The notes: a model not told the origin generated them from the letters alone. A stretch of 64,000 bases of DNA from an uncultured Collinsella sp. (GCA_902490365.1 CABUDQ010000001.1:50249-114248); one strand, 5' to 3'. Positions 1 through 8,938 are shown, counted from the first letter of the stretch. Numbers and translations: made by a program.

Positions 1-429
1 GGTGGCGATAATGACCTCGTGGATGTCCTCGCGGCCCAGACGCGCCAGCAGCTCGCGGATATGCAGCTGCTCGGGACCGATCTTGTCCATGGGGCTGATC
101 ACGCCGCCCAGCACATGGTACAGGCCATGGTAGCTGCCCGTGCGCTCAATCGCCTGGACATCGCGCGGCTCGCCCACCACGCAGATACGGGTGGTGTCGC
201 GCATCGGGTCCTGGCAGATGGAGCACTCGTCGGCCGTGGCGTAGTTAAAGCAGCGGCTGCAAAAGTGAACCTCCTGCTTAACCTCCAGGATGGCCTCGGC
301 CAGGCGACGCGCCTCCTCGGCATCGGCCTCGAGCAGGTAATAGGCGATGCGCTGAGCCGACTTAGGGCCAATGCCCGGCAGGCGGCCCAGCTCATCGAGC
401 AGTTTTTGCAGACTGTGATTCGCACTCAT
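1..429 (-). CDS. recR: Recombination mediator RecR, 3' end cut off by window edge
   Basis: RecR works with RecF and RecO to load RecA at gapped DNA. The 143 residues visible are the N-terminal two thirds. They begin MSANHSLQKLLDELGRLPG, carrying the helix-hairpin-helix motif LPGIGPKSAQR. A four-cysteine zinc finger follows (CSRC and CSIC pairs near residues 56-72), then the start of the Toprim domain (ICVVGEPRDV, then GLYHVLGG). The ATG at 429 lies 14 nt beyond the ybaB stop, so the two are co-transcribed. The C-terminal end of the Toprim domain is outside the window. The family identification is secure. Confidence 0.93.
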   Translation of the reverse strand, partial: MSANHSLQKLLDELGRLPGIGPKSAQRIAYYLLEADAEEARRLAEAILEVKQEVHFCSRCFNYATADECSICQDPMRDTTRICVVGEPRDVQAIERTGSYHGLYHVLGGVISPMDKIGPEQLHIRELLARLGREDIHEVIIAT

Positions 430-442
430 ATATATGCGTGTC

Positions 443-763
443 TTAGAACGGCATGCCCGGGATGTTGAGGCCGCCGGTGATGGCGCCCATCTGCTTGTTG
501 GCGAGCTCGTTAACGCCGCGGACGGCCTCGTTAACGGCAGCCATGATCATGTCCTGCAGCATATCGACGTCCTCGGGATCGAGGGCATCGGGGTCGATGG
601 TAAGGTTGACGAGCTCCATCTCGCCGTTAACGGTCACCTTGACCATACCGCCGCCGGCAGAGGCGTCGACGGTCTGGGACTTGAGGTTCTCCTGCGCGGC
701 GGCAAGCTGCTCCTGCATCTTGCGAGCCTGCTTCATCATCTGCTGCATGTTCATACCGGCCAT
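443..763 (-). CDS. ybaB: YbaB/EbfC family nucleoid-associated protein
   Basis: This 106-residue protein belongs to the small DNA-binding YbaB/EbfC family, usually encoded between dnaX and recR. It starts MAGMNMQQMMKQARKMQEQ, the typical Met/Gln-rich first helix, and contains the family core around GGGMVKVTVNGEMELVNLTIDP, with the DVDMLQDMIMAAVNEA helix after it. The ATG at 763 has a clear Shine-Dalgarno (AAAGGAGCC). Its usual upstream partner dnaX is on the same strand but 1.4 kb away, because other genes are inserted between them. Confidence 0.93.
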   Translation of the reverse strand: MAGMNMQQMMKQARKMQEQLAAAQENLKSQTVDASAGGGMVKVTVNGEMELVNLTIDPDALDPEDVDMLQDMIMAAVNEAVRGVNELANKQMGAITGGLNIPGMPF

Positions 764-1102
764 GATGGCTCCTTTACGTGCGGCCGCACGCCGAGCTGCA
801 AGGGCAGCCGGAGCGCGGCGGGACTTTCAAACTCAAAAATCGTACCACGGCGTGAGGCCAGCGAACGGGGCGGACACGCTACCTCAGTCGATATACATGT
901 CCTCCAATACAAACCGCACGCAAAGATTATGCAAGGTCGAATTATGCAAGGCTGCATAATATCGCACACTCAATCTAGTAGAGCCGAATCCGGCATTTCA
1001 TGTGTGCCACTAAACAGCTAAATGCCGAACCGCTGCTCGAGGCGGCGCACATGGCGGCAGGGTATAATTTGGTTGCCATAAATAGCAATTTGGAGGTACC
1101 CC
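764..1102. other. Divergent intergenic region with ATTATGCA repeats
   Basis: This 339-bp gap separates ybaB (minus) from the plus-strand gene at 1103. It holds ATTATGCA at 926-933 and again at 941-948, and its inverted copy TGCATAAT at 953-960. The last two form an 8-bp palindrome with a 4-bp spacer. The stretch is AT-richer than its surroundings. It could be an operator for either gene. No further gene is visible. Confidence 0.4.
1063..1068 (+). promoter_or_regulatory. -10 element of the gene at 1103
   Basis: A perfect TATAAT lies 35 bp upstream of the GTG start at 1103. A GGAGG ribosome binding site lies between them. No good -35 box is seen 17 bp upstream, so the promoter call rests on the -10 alone. 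Confidence 0.4.
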
Positions 1103-1579
1103 GTGAATGCCCCCGACGCGCTCCAAAACATCCGCTCAAAACACCCCGCTCTATATTTGGTTATCTATCTCTTTGCCGCCTGGGCATTGCTGGTTATCGT
1201 CACCCACGCTATAGCCTTTGGAGCAGAACTGCTGGTAGCCAGCTCGGACCAGCCAACCGTCAAATGGGAAGCGACCGATGAGTGCACCGACGGAACCCGA
1301 ACCGTTTACTACAACAGCCCGTCCCTCTACCAAGAGCTCAAGGTCAAGATAAAAGATTCCAAGATTGTCGATGCCGAGCTAGGCTCTTTTTTGACAATCG
1401 GAGCAACCGTCAGCGCCGAACAAGTCGGGTACTCGGACAGCCGCGCGACGTATCGTGTCGACCTCAGCACCCTAGGCCGACCGTCACGCATCTGCCTGCT
1501 CGAATGCGAGACACGCGGCACCACGCTACACATGTCCGAAATTCAAATGCGCCCGGATAAAGAGCCCCTAAAGGGCTAG
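1103..1579 (+). CDS. Hypothetical membrane-anchored protein
   Basis: This 158-residue protein is not recognised. A short N-terminal stretch is followed by one strong membrane segment (about residues 16-45, including LYLVIYLFAAWALLVIVTHA). A soluble domain of about 110 residues follows, probably outside the cell, with cysteines in pairs (for example CLLEC near residue 133). The GTG start at 1103 is chosen because GGAGG lies 6 nt upstream. It is the only plus-strand gene between ybaB and dnaX. The open frame, -10 box and ribosome site make it a real gene of unknown function. Confidence 0.7.
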   Translation: MNAPDALQNIRSKHPALYLVIYLFAAWALLVIVTHAIAFGAELLVASSDQPTVKWEATDECTDGTRTVYYNSPSLYQELKVKIKDSKIVDAELGSFLTIGATVSAEQVGYSDSRATYRVDLSTLGRPSRICLLECETRGTTLHMSEIQMRPDKEPLKG

Positions 1580-1604
1580 GGGTCCTAAGCCCAGCAAGCG
1601 ATTC

Positions 1605-1877
1605 TCAACAGTAAAACGACAGCCCACCGGTTGTTTCTTTCCAGCGTTTGCAAATCAGCGCATGGTTAGATGAAACAAACTGCATGATATCGCGTAAATC
1701 CCGAGCAGGAATATCGCCCTTGTTATGGGCCAGCTTGCATCCGCCGGAGCGGGTAAGCCATATCTTGGTTGCCTCGGCAGTGGGGCGCTTGACCGCAACG
1801 TGAACATGGACAGGTTCGCCGTTCTCCCCCGTCCAGAAGAAGATGATGTACGGCCCGAGTCGAAACAGACTAGGCAT
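1605..1877 (-). CDS. DUF4160-type small protein
   Basis: This 90-residue protein begins MPSLFRLGPYIIFFWTGENG and continues with EPVHVHV, the aromatic and histidine pattern typical of DUF4160. These proteins usually occur with a second small protein and have been suggested to be toxin-antitoxin-like. The start ATG at 1877 overlaps the last 8 nt of the upstream partner gene, so the two are probably translationally coupled. A longer upstream reading is possible but would run through the partner gene in another frame. The molecular function is unknown. Confidence 0.75.
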   Translation of the reverse strand: MPSLFRLGPYIIFFWTGENGEPVHVHVAVKRPTAEATKIWLTRSGGCKLAHNKGDIPARDLRDIMQFVSSNHALICKRWKETTGGLSFYC

Positions 1878-2130
1878 AGACTCGTCCGCCTTCGTAGGCA
1901 AAACGCAGGATGAGCGGGGCATTGTTGCGCACGAAATCATCGAGTTCTTTGAGGTTCGCTTCGCTAAAGCCCTCGTGTGACACCCAATTGAATGCCGGCA
2001 AGATACACTCCGCCGTGTCAAAACCCCAATCGCGCGGGCGCTCCACAACAACCTTCACCGTGTTGTCCTCCCGGACTTCGGAATACGAAACTTGCGTATC
2101 GTCCTCAAGGCGGACATATTCCCACATCAT
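1870..2130 (-). CDS. Small partner protein of the DUF4160-type gene
   Basis: This 86-residue acidic protein (MMWEYVRLEDDTQVSYSEV...) is encoded directly upstream of, and overlapping, the DUF4160-type gene. It has no membrane segment and no motif I can name. The middle part, around DWGFDTAECILPAFNW, is rich in aromatics. The ATG at 2130 has GGAG about 10 nt upstream. The position matches the DUF2442-DUF4160 pairing seen in many bacteria, but this sequence does not clearly look like DUF2442. A toxin-antitoxin role is only inferred. Confidence 0.65.
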   Translation of the reverse strand: MMWEYVRLEDDTQVSYSEVREDNTVKVVVERPRDWGFDTAECILPAFNWVSHEGFSEANLKELDDFVRNNAPLILRFAYEGGRVYA

Positions 2131-2184
2131 AAGCTCGCTCCGTTCAAAGGGTTCTCTTCTTGAGCAGTATACCCGCCTGCGCAG

Positions 2185-4674
2185 CTACTCCACCGGCTTG
2201 AAGATGGTGGACTGGCCGAAGACGCTGCGGATGAGGGCTTTGGCCTCGTCCTCGGTCTGCGGGATGCATGGGGCTGCGCCCTGATGGCCGAAGGGGCTGC
2301 CCGCACCGGGGTTGGACTCCCAGGGAGCCGCGGGGGCGTCGTCGCTTGTGGGGGCCGCGGATGCCGCCGTGGCGGGCTTGGGCGCGGACGCCGCACCCGG
2401 CACGTCGAACGGAGGAAGATCGTCCCCGCTCGCATCGCCGGCAAAGCCGCCGACCATAGCGTCGTCGTAGGGCACCTGCTCGGATTCCCACGGTGCAGAC
2501 TGCGCAGACGGCTGAGCCTTGGGGGCAGCCGAGCGCTCGAGCGCACGGGGTGCGGGCTCGGTCGGGAGCTTACCCGTGGCAGGAGCGCCGGCGGGGTTGT
2601 CGGAGCGTAGCCAGGGGGCTTTGCCCAGGTCAGACGACTTGGGCGCGGGCGAGACGGGCTTGAGCGCGGGGACCGGAGCAGCCGGTTTGGACGCCGCGGG
2701 CTTAGGCGCCGACGGGGTCGATGCCGCTACCGGCGCCGCTTGCTGCTGCGGCGCGCTGGCACTCGAGGACACAGGGGCCGCCGAGGACACGGGTTGCGGG
2801 TCCGCAGATGCCGCAGCCCGTGCAGATGGAGAATGCTCCTCATGTTGAGGAGCCGGCGTGCCACCCCCATCCAGGACATAGTCGACGGCACGACGACCGA
2901 AGACCGCGCAGACCGTCGGCAGGACCACCGACTGCGTATCGGCGCGACCGAGCATCTTAATGGCAAAAGTCGAACCCGCGGGGAACGAGACCGTGAGCTT
3001 GGAGCCGTCGTCGGCCGTGGCGCGGGCGTTGAGCAAAAGCCCTGCGTAGGAAGCCTGACGCGCCTTGACACGCTCGACAACCTCGGCCCATTTGCGCTGC
3101 AGCTCTCCGGCATCCTCGACCGCGGGCGTCTCGGCAGCACCAGCGGCGGCAACCTGGGCGGCATTGTTGGACTGGGGCTTAGGTGCCGCAGCGGCGGCAG
3201 GCGCGGAGGCCGCAACGGGCCGAGGCGTCGGAGCCGGCACAGACTGAGGTGCAGGCGCTGCAGGCTTGGAAGCCGACACGGACGCAGCACGAGACGCCGG
3301 CTGGGCCGCCGGAGCGGCAGCACCACGATCCCAAGGCATACCGCCCTGGCGCGCGGACGTAGCAGCAGGGGTAGCAGATGCCGCCGGAGCGGCAGCTCGG
3401 GCACCCGAGATAAGCGTCGGCTGCTGGGCGGCAGCGGGTACGGATGCTGCAGGCGCGGCGGCCTGAGCAGCAGCCACGCTCGCCGGCACCGCGGCATTGG
3501 CAACCATGGCCTCCAGGCGTGCCACGCGCTCGGCCAATGCCTCAATCGTTATATCAGCCTCGGGACGTGCCAGGCGCGTGCAGGCGATCTCGAGCACCAG
3601 GCGCACATCGCTCGCGCCCCTCATCTCCAGTGCGGCATCGTCGAGCACTGTCAGCACACGGGCCAGGCGGTCGGCAGGATGCTCGCCAAAGGCAGCGGCC
3701 TCGGCAGCAAGCGCCTCGGCCTGCTCGGAGCCGCCCTCAAACAGCTCGGCACGGGCACCGGCAACGCAGGCAACGTACACGTCACGCACATGCGCCACCA
3801 GGTCGCGCGTCAGTTCCAGCAGGTCGTTTCCTTCCTCGACCTGCGCACGAATCAGTCCATAGAGCTCGGCAACATCGCGCTCGGCAATGGCGCGGGCAAA
3901 CTCGCCCAGGATCTGGTCCGAAACCTCGCCCAAGAGCGAGCGGGCATCGTCCGCATGCACGGAACCATTGCCAAAAACGCTCAGCTGCTCCAGCGTGGAG
4001 AGCGCGTCGCGCATGCCGCCCTTGGCATGGCGCGCCACGATGGCCAGCGCCTCGTCGTCGTAATCGAAGCCCTCCTGCTCACAAACGTAGGACAGGCGAT
4101 GTTCGATATCCTCGTTGCCAATGCGATGGAAGTCGAAGCGCTGGCAGCGCGAGAGGATGGTCTCCAGAATCTTTTGCGGGTCGGTGGTGCACAGCACAAA
4201 GATCACGTGCGCCGGCGGCTCCTCGAGCGTCTTGAGCAGCGCGTTAAACGCCGCCGTCGTGAGCATGTGGACCTCGTCGATGATATAGATCTTGTACTTG
4301 CCGCGCACCGGGGCAAAGTTGACGGAGTTGATGATCTCCTCGCGCACATTGTCCACGCCCGTGCGGCTTGCGGCATCGAGCTCGTAGACGTCCGGGTGGT
4401 TGCCCTCGGCGATGAGCTCGCACTCCTCGCAGGTGCCGTCGGGCATGCAGCCGCTTGCGCCCTCGGCGCGCGCCGCCTCGGCATTGCGGCACAGCAGCGC
4501 CTTGGCCAGAATGCGCGCCATGGTGGTCTTGCCCGTGCCGCGCGGTCCGCAGAACAGGTAGGCGTGGGACAGGCGCCCCTCGGTGACGGCGTGCTCGAGC
4601 GTCGAGACGATATGCTGCTGGCCCACCACGGAGTCGAAGGTGAGCGGGCGATACTTTCGGTACAACGATTCCAT
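2185..4674 (-). CDS. dnaX: DNA polymerase III gamma/tau subunit
   Basis: DnaX is the ATPase motor of the replicative clamp loader. This 829-residue protein starts MESLYRKYRPLTFDSVVGQ, the standard N-terminus. It has a Walker A at residues 43-50 (GPRGTGKT), zinc-binding cysteines at 62, 76, 82 and 85, Walker B (IIDEVHML) and the sensor/arginine-finger motif SRCQRFDF. After about residue 370 the sequence becomes Ala/Pro-rich and low in complexity, as in tau-type linkers. The ATG at 4674 is preceded by GGGGGAGC; an upstream in-frame extension of 37 residues looks non-coding. No obvious slippery heptamer for programmed frameshifting is seen. Confidence 0.95.
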   Translation of the reverse strand: MESLYRKYRPLTFDSVVGQQHIVSTLEHAVTEGRLSHAYLFCGPRGTGKTTMARILAKALLCRNAEAARAEGASGCMPDGTCEECELIAEGNHPDVYELDAASRTGVDNVREEIINSVNFAPVRGKYKIYIIDEVHMLTTAAFNALLKTLEEPPAHVIFVLCTTDPQKILETILSRCQRFDFHRIGNEDIEHRLSYVCEQEGFDYDDEALAIVARHAKGGMRDALSTLEQLSVFGNGSVHADDARSLLGEVSDQILGEFARAIAERDVAELYGLIRAQVEEGNDLLELTRDLVAHVRDVYVACVAGARAELFEGGSEQAEALAAEAAAFGEHPADRLARVLTVLDDAALEMRGASDVRLVLEIACTRLARPEADITIEALAERVARLEAMVANAAVPASVAAAQAAAPAASVPAAAQQPTLISGARAAAPAASATPAATSARQGGMPWDRGAAAPAAQPASRAASVSASKPAAPAPQSVPAPTPRPVAASAPAAAAAPKPQSNNAAQVAAAGAAETPAVEDAGELQRKWAEVVERVKARQASYAGLLLNARATADDGSKLTVSFPAGSTFAIKMLGRADTQSVVLPTVCAVFGRRAVDYVLDGGGTPAPQHEEHSPSARAAASADPQPVSSAAPVSSSASAPQQQAAPVAASTPSAPKPAASKPAAPVPALKPVSPAPKSSDLGKAPWLRSDNPAGAPATGKLPTEPAPRALERSAAPKAQPSAQSAPWESEQVPYDDAMVGGFAGDASGDDLPPFDVPGAASAPKPATAASAAPTSDDAPAAPWESNPGAGSPFGHQGAAPCIPQTEDEAKALIRSVFGQSTIFKPVE

Positions 4675-4790
4675 GGGTGCTCCCCCGGGTATACTGAGTC
4701 TTGTTGCCGCGGCGGCCATGCGGTCGCACGGCATACTGCATTCCATAATAACCCGTACGGCGAGCCCGCCGCGATAGGAGTCCAAAGAGC

Positions 4791-5507
4791 ATGGCAGACG
4801 CAGAGAGCAACCTCATTCCCTCCGAAGCAGCCGACCAGGTCGAGGTCGCGCTCGAGGCGCAGGCCGCGGCCGATGACGGCATTCTGTACCTCAACGAGTA
4901 TCAGTACGAAAACGACCTCGTCACCGACTTTGCGCGCCTGGTCGCCTCGCCCAGGCGCCGTGGCTCCCTGTACGTCGCCGCCGTGATTGCCGCGCTCATC
5001 GGCATCGGCATGCTGGTGGCCGGCGGCAGCTGGATCAAGTTCGGCGTCGTGCTGATCGTGTTCGGCGCCTTTTTGGCCTGGTGGAGCAAGAACCTGCACC
5101 ACACGCTCGCCCGCGACTTTATCGACGCCGTCGAGGCCGACGAGTCCATGGGTGGCCGCTATCGCCGCGTCGCCGCCAACGAGGACGGCCTGATGGTTTG
5201 GGGCAAGAGCGGCAAGTCGCAGTTCTTCCCGTTTGACAAGCTCGACCACGTACTCGACGGCGAGCGCATCTTTGTGGCCATGTTCGCCGACCAGGGCGTG
5301 ACGATCCCCAAGGACACCTTCGTCCGTGGCGATGCCGAGCAGTTCGGTCCCTTCCTCAAGGCCCGCATCAACAAAAAACTCCGCATCGAGACCAAGAAGA
5401 AGAAAATGAAGGCCGAGAAGGCCGCCGCCGAGGCCAAGCAGGGCGACAAGCCCCAGGAGACCAAGGGCAAGCAGCGCAAGCAGAAGAAGAACAAGAAGAA
5501 GCACTAA
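4791..5507 (+). CDS. YcxB-like membrane protein
   Basis: This 238-residue protein has an acidic N-terminus and two close membrane segments (about residues 62-105, RGSLYVAAVIAALIGIGMLV and the following hydrophobic stretch). A soluble domain of about 80 residues follows that resembles YcxB-like C-terminal domains (ANEDGLMVWGKSGKSQFFPF). The tail of about 45 residues is very rich in lysine (KKKKMKAEKA, KQRKQKKNKKKH) and may bind nucleic acid or acidic lipid. The ATG at 4791 has AGGAG upstream. It is divergent from dnaX. The biological role is unknown. Confidence 0.75.
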   Translation: MADAESNLIPSEAADQVEVALEAQAAADDGILYLNEYQYENDLVTDFARLVASPRRRGSLYVAAVIAALIGIGMLVAGGSWIKFGVVLIVFGAFLAWWSKNLHHTLARDFIDAVEADESMGGRYRRVAANEDGLMVWGKSGKSQFFPFDKLDHVLDGERIFVAMFADQGVTIPKDTFVRGDAEQFGPFLKARINKKLRIETKKKKMKAEKAAAEAKQGDKPQETKGKQRKQKKNKKKH

Positions 5508-5651
5508 GGCCAAGCCAGACAGGCAGCCTCACGTCCCGTTATCCTCGCCATCCGCCCGAGCGTGCTACACTAGCAGCATCTATGCCACCGCGAACGGCTC
5601 GGCTCCGCGCCCGCCACTCGCAAACGAACTTTAAACGCACGAGGGTTGGCC

Positions 5652-7505
5652 ATGCCGCTTTTCTCGCAACATACCGCCCGGTTCTCGCCGGACGTTCCTT
5701 TGGAGGGCACCAGCTCTCGCGAGCTGCTCAAGCGGTACCAGCCGCTCGAGACACTTGCGACCGGCGGTTTTGGCTCCATCGAGATTTGCCGCGACACGCA
5801 CCTGCGCCGCCGCGTCGCCATTAAGCGCATCCCCCTTATCAACGGCGCCGGCATGCCCGCCAGCGACATCATGGATGTCCTGCGCGAGGCGCACACTGCC
5901 GCCATGCTTCAACATCCCAATATCGTGCAGGTCATCGACTTTACGCACGACACCGCCTATGCCTACTTGGTCATGGAGTATGTCGACGGTATGTCGTTGG
6001 CCGAGTTTTTGCATCGCGTGGACGGCCACTCGCTCACCTTTGACGAGGCCGCGGCCATTGCCGATGCCCTGGGCCAGGCGCTCACCTTCGCCCATAGCAA
6101 TGGCGTACTCCACCTGGACATTAAGCCCGCCAACGTGCTCATCGACCACTCGGGCAATGTAAAGCTCACCGACTTTGGCATGGCGCGACTGTCGTCCGCC
6201 GGTGGCTTTGGCGGCTCGCGCGGCGGCACCATCGGCTACATGCCGCCCGAGCAGCTCGATATCGAGACCGGCACGGTCGACGAACGCGCCGATGTCTTTG
6301 CCCTTGCCTGCGTTATCTATGAGGGCTTGTGCGGCAGCGCTCCCTTTATGGCGGCCACGCCCGCCGACTCGCTCGACCGCATCATCGGCGGCGCCACCTA
6401 TCCCAGCGAGCTGATACCACACTTTCCCCCGGGAGCCGAGGCCGCGCTCATGAGCGCGCTCTCCCCCATGCCGCAGGACCGCCCCAACAGCATCGAGGCA
6501 TTTTGCGACCAACTCCTTGCCGGTCTGGGCAGCGTGCGCGAGGGCCGTCGCAGTCTGGAGCAAATGGTTGGCGAGCTTTCGGATGACGAGCAGGAGCTCG
6601 ACGATATCGAGCCGTCGTACTACGAGGACGACGCCATCGAGGTCGACCCCGCGCTCGGCTGGGCGGGCACGCGCTGGAGCCATGCGCGCGACTACACCAT
6701 GCACGCTATCTCGGCGCTAACGTGCGGCACCTTTAGCTTTTTGCTGATGCAAACGGCCGGGGTCGCGGCGCTTCCCGGCCTGGTCATTGCGGCCATCGCG
6801 ATCGGAGCGGCGGCTGGCCTGGCCCCCCAGATTGGCTCGGCCATCTCGGCTGTGGGCTTTTTGGTGCTCATGGCCAACGCCACCATGCAGGCGCAGGGCA
6901 TCCTGTCGATGTTGCCCGTCGCGGTGATCTTTGCCGCTGCCATGTCCGGTTGGTGGATCGCCTGGGGTCGCACCGAGGCTGCCGCGAGCGCCGCACTCAC
7001 CTGCGCGCTTGCGCTTGGCTGTCTGACCGGCAATACCTTCCTGGCAGCTGGGGTCGCCGCCGGCGTCGCGTCATTTTGGCTCGGCCCGGCAAGCGCCGCC
7101 GCGGCAACGGGCATGGGCGCGCTTTTTGCCCGTCTGGCCACGGTCGCGCTTTCAGCCGGAGGCGTGCTGGGGCTCGGCAACGTTGCCGCAGCGCTGGAAG
7201 ACCCGCTCCTTTGGGCTGCCTTTGCGCTGGTCGCGACAACTGCCGCGGCGTCATCTGCGCTGCTCAATGCCCATGCCAAGCGTGCCGATCAGGGCTCAAA
7301 CCTTGCCGCCATCGCCGCCATCGCTGTCACCGGCATCGGCTGCGCAGCGGCATCCTGTCTTGCACACCATATGGAAATTGCCAGCCTTGCAGCCGCGGTC
7401 GCCGCCAAGGCGGCAGTTGCGGGAACCCTATCCTCTATAATCGTTGGGATATGCCTATATTTGCTCGGATACCAAAGAACCTATACGGAGAGTGATCTTT
7501 CGTGA
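5652..7505 (+). CDS. Serine/threonine protein kinase with C-terminal membrane domain, non-RD type
   Basis: This 617-residue protein has an N-terminal kinase domain (about residues 30-290). It shows a glycine loop (ATGGFGS), the ATP lysine K58 in VAIKRI, E79, the catalytic loop at 154-161 and the DFG at 174-176. The catalytic loop reads HLDIKPAN, so the usual arginine of HRD is leucine. The last about 260 residues are hydrophobic with some eight possible membrane segments. The ATG at 5652 is chosen over an in-frame TTG at 5646 because GAGG lies 7 nt before it. It opens the FhaA/FhaB/PP2C/SEDS/PknB cluster and its stop overlaps the next start. Confidence 0.88.
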   Translation: MPLFSQHTARFSPDVPLEGTSSRELLKRYQPLETLATGGFGSIEICRDTHLRRRVAIKRIPLINGAGMPASDIMDVLREAHTAAMLQHPNIVQVIDFTHDTAYAYLVMEYVDGMSLAEFLHRVDGHSLTFDEAAAIADALGQALTFAHSNGVLHLDIKPANVLIDHSGNVKLTDFGMARLSSAGGFGGSRGGTIGYMPPEQLDIETGTVDERADVFALACVIYEGLCGSAPFMAATPADSLDRIIGGATYPSELIPHFPPGAEAALMSALSPMPQDRPNSIEAFCDQLLAGLGSVREGRRSLEQMVGELSDDEQELDDIEPSYYEDDAIEVDPALGWAGTRWSHARDYTMHAISALTCGTFSFLLMQTAGVAALPGLVIAAIAIGAAAGLAPQIGSAISAVGFLVLMANATMQAQGILSMLPVAVIFAAAMSGWWIAWGRTEAAASAALTCALALGCLTGNTFLAAGVAAGVASFWLGPASAAAATGMGALFARLATVALSAGGVLGLGNVAAALEDPLLWAAFALVATTAAASSALLNAHAKRADQGSNLAAIAAIAVTGIGCAAASCLAHHMEIASLAAAVAAKAAVAGTLSSIIVGICLYLLGYQRTYTESDLS

Positions 7506-8515
7506 ACTTCCTGAACATCTTCGAGGACCACGTGGCCGGCATCTTCGGTGCCACCCGTGCCCCGTTCTCCTTTAAGAAGCTTGCCAAGCAGGCCGCTCGC
7601 GACATGGAGGATCAGACTCTGGTGATCAACGGCGTCAACACGGCGCCGGCACTCTATACCATCCTGATCGCCGCCGACGACGATCCCATGCTCGCCCCGT
7701 TCTACCCCGAGCTTTCGCGCGAGGTCCGCGAGTTTGTGAAGGCGCAGGCCGAAAAGCGCCGTTATGTCTTTGTCGGCGAGCCCCTCGTGCGCTTTATGAT
7801 CGACCCGCAGCTGCGTGCCGGCAAGTTCTCGGTCTTTGCCGAGAACGTCGATGCCCCCACGCTCGGCCGCCTGTACGAAGAAGAGCGCGCCTATCAAAAC
7901 GGTCTGGGCCAAAACAACTCCGCGGCAAGCCGTGCCGCCAGCGCCCCGCGCGCCGGCCAGCAGCAGTTTGCTGCCCCGCAGCAGCAGCGCCCCGCCGCCA
8001 TGCCCCAGCAGCAGCCGACGCCTCGTGCCGCCGCTCCCGACCCGCTTGCCGTAGCAGATCCCTTCGCGCCTAGCGTCCCCGACCCCGCCGCCGCACCCAT
8101 CCCGGTGCCGCAGACCGTCTCCCGCGACGCGCTTGCCGGCATGGGCGGAGCCGCCGCGACCGGTGCCGCCGTGGGCCTAGGCGCCGCAGCCGGCATTGCC
8201 TCCAACATGGCGAGCACTCGCGCCCCGCAGCGCCCGCTCGCCCAGCTCGTCGACGTCGTGAGCGGCGAGAGCCATAGCATCACCTCCGCACAGGTGACCA
8301 TCGGTCGCGAGCGCTCAGTTTCCGACATTGCCCTGCGCGACCCCAACGTGTCGCGCCGCCACGCCCAGCTCACCTTTACGGGCTCGGATTGGTCGATCGA
8401 GGACCTCAATTCCACCAACGGCACGCTCGTCAACAACCGCCGCATTACGCGCTGCCCGCTGCGCAACGGCGATCTGCTGACGTTTGGCCTGAGTACCTTT
8501 GAATTTAGGGGATAG
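7502..8515 (+). CDS. FhaA-like protein (DUF3662 plus FHA domain)
   Basis: This 337-residue protein starts with a DUF3662 domain (residues 1 to about 115, from MNFLNIFEDHVAGIFG). A Pro/Ala/Gln-rich linker follows (about 130-240), then a C-terminal FHA domain with GRERS, SRRHA and the SIEDLNSTNGTLVNN strand. FHA domains bind phosphothreonine, and in mycobacteria FhaA binds kinase-phosphorylated wall proteins. The GTG start overlaps the TGA of the kinase gene and has GGAGAG upstream, so translation is coupled. It probably carries signals from the kinases encoded on either side. Confidence 0.9.
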   Translation: MNFLNIFEDHVAGIFGATRAPFSFKKLAKQAARDMEDQTLVINGVNTAPALYTILIAADDDPMLAPFYPELSREVREFVKAQAEKRRYVFVGEPLVRFMIDPQLRAGKFSVFAENVDAPTLGRLYEEERAYQNGLGQNNSAASRAASAPRAGQQQFAAPQQQRPAAMPQQQPTPRAAAPDPLAVADPFAPSVPDPAAAPIPVPQTVSRDALAGMGGAAATGAAVGLGAAAGIASNMASTRAPQRPLAQLVDVVSGESHSITSAQVTIGRERSVSDIALRDPNVSRRHAQLTFTGSDWSIEDLNSTNGTLVNNRRITRCPLRNGDLLTFGLSTFEFRG

Positions 8516-8521
8516 TCGCTT

Positions 8522-8938
8522 ATGAACATCGATATCGTCCTTTTTGCAGGCCGCATCGTCCTGGTCGCCCTGCTCTATATCTTCCTGTTCGCCGTCATGA
8601 AGACCGGCGTGGGACTCGTGCGCGGGCAGCGCCGCGACTCGGCTATCTGGACGATCGATGTGGACAAGGGCCCGCGCGGTATCCGCGGCATCCACGTAGA
8701 CATGCTCGGCCCCGTCATCGTCGGTCGCTCTCCGTCTTCGGACATCTGCATCAACGAACCGTTCGTCTCGGCCTCGCATGCGCGCTTTTCGCTGCAGGGC
8801 CCGGCGCTCATCATCGAGGACCTCAACTCGCTTAACGGCACGCTCGTCAACGGCCGCCAGCTCGTGGAGCCCGCGACGCTGCGTGAGGGCGACGAAGTCC
8901 AGATTGGCGACGTGGTCATGAAGGTGAACCGTCGATGA
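8522..8938 (+). CDS. FhaB-like membrane-anchored FHA protein
   Basis: This 138-residue protein has one N-terminal membrane helix (about residues 5-25, IVLFAGRIVLVALLYIFLFA) and a cytoplasmic FHA domain. The domain shows GRSPSSD, SASHARFSL and IEDLNSLNGTLVNGRQL. It resembles FhaB (FipA) of actinobacteria, which sits at the division machinery and is a kinase substrate. It lies 6 nt after the FhaA gene, and its stop overlaps the phosphatase start (ATGA). Confidence 0.9.
   Translation: MNIDIVLFAGRIVLVALLYIFLFAVMKTGVGLVRGQRRDSAIWTIDVDKGPRGIRGIHVDMLGPVIVGRSPSSDICINEPFVSASHARFSLQGPALIIEDLNSLNGTLVNGRQLVEPATLREGDEVQIGDVVMKVNRR

Noticed and set aside
2185..4674. Programmed frameshift site for making gamma from dnaX
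   Set aside because: No A-rich slippery heptamer followed by a stem was seen in the frame.
4675..4790. Signal recognition particle RNA near dnaX
   Set aside because: The dnaX upstream region has no GGAAGCAGC-type SRP core and is too short.
2740..4986. Long plus-strand open frame opposite dnaX
   Set aside because: dnaX has all catalytic motifs on the minus strand; this frame is Arg/Gly-rich with no domain.
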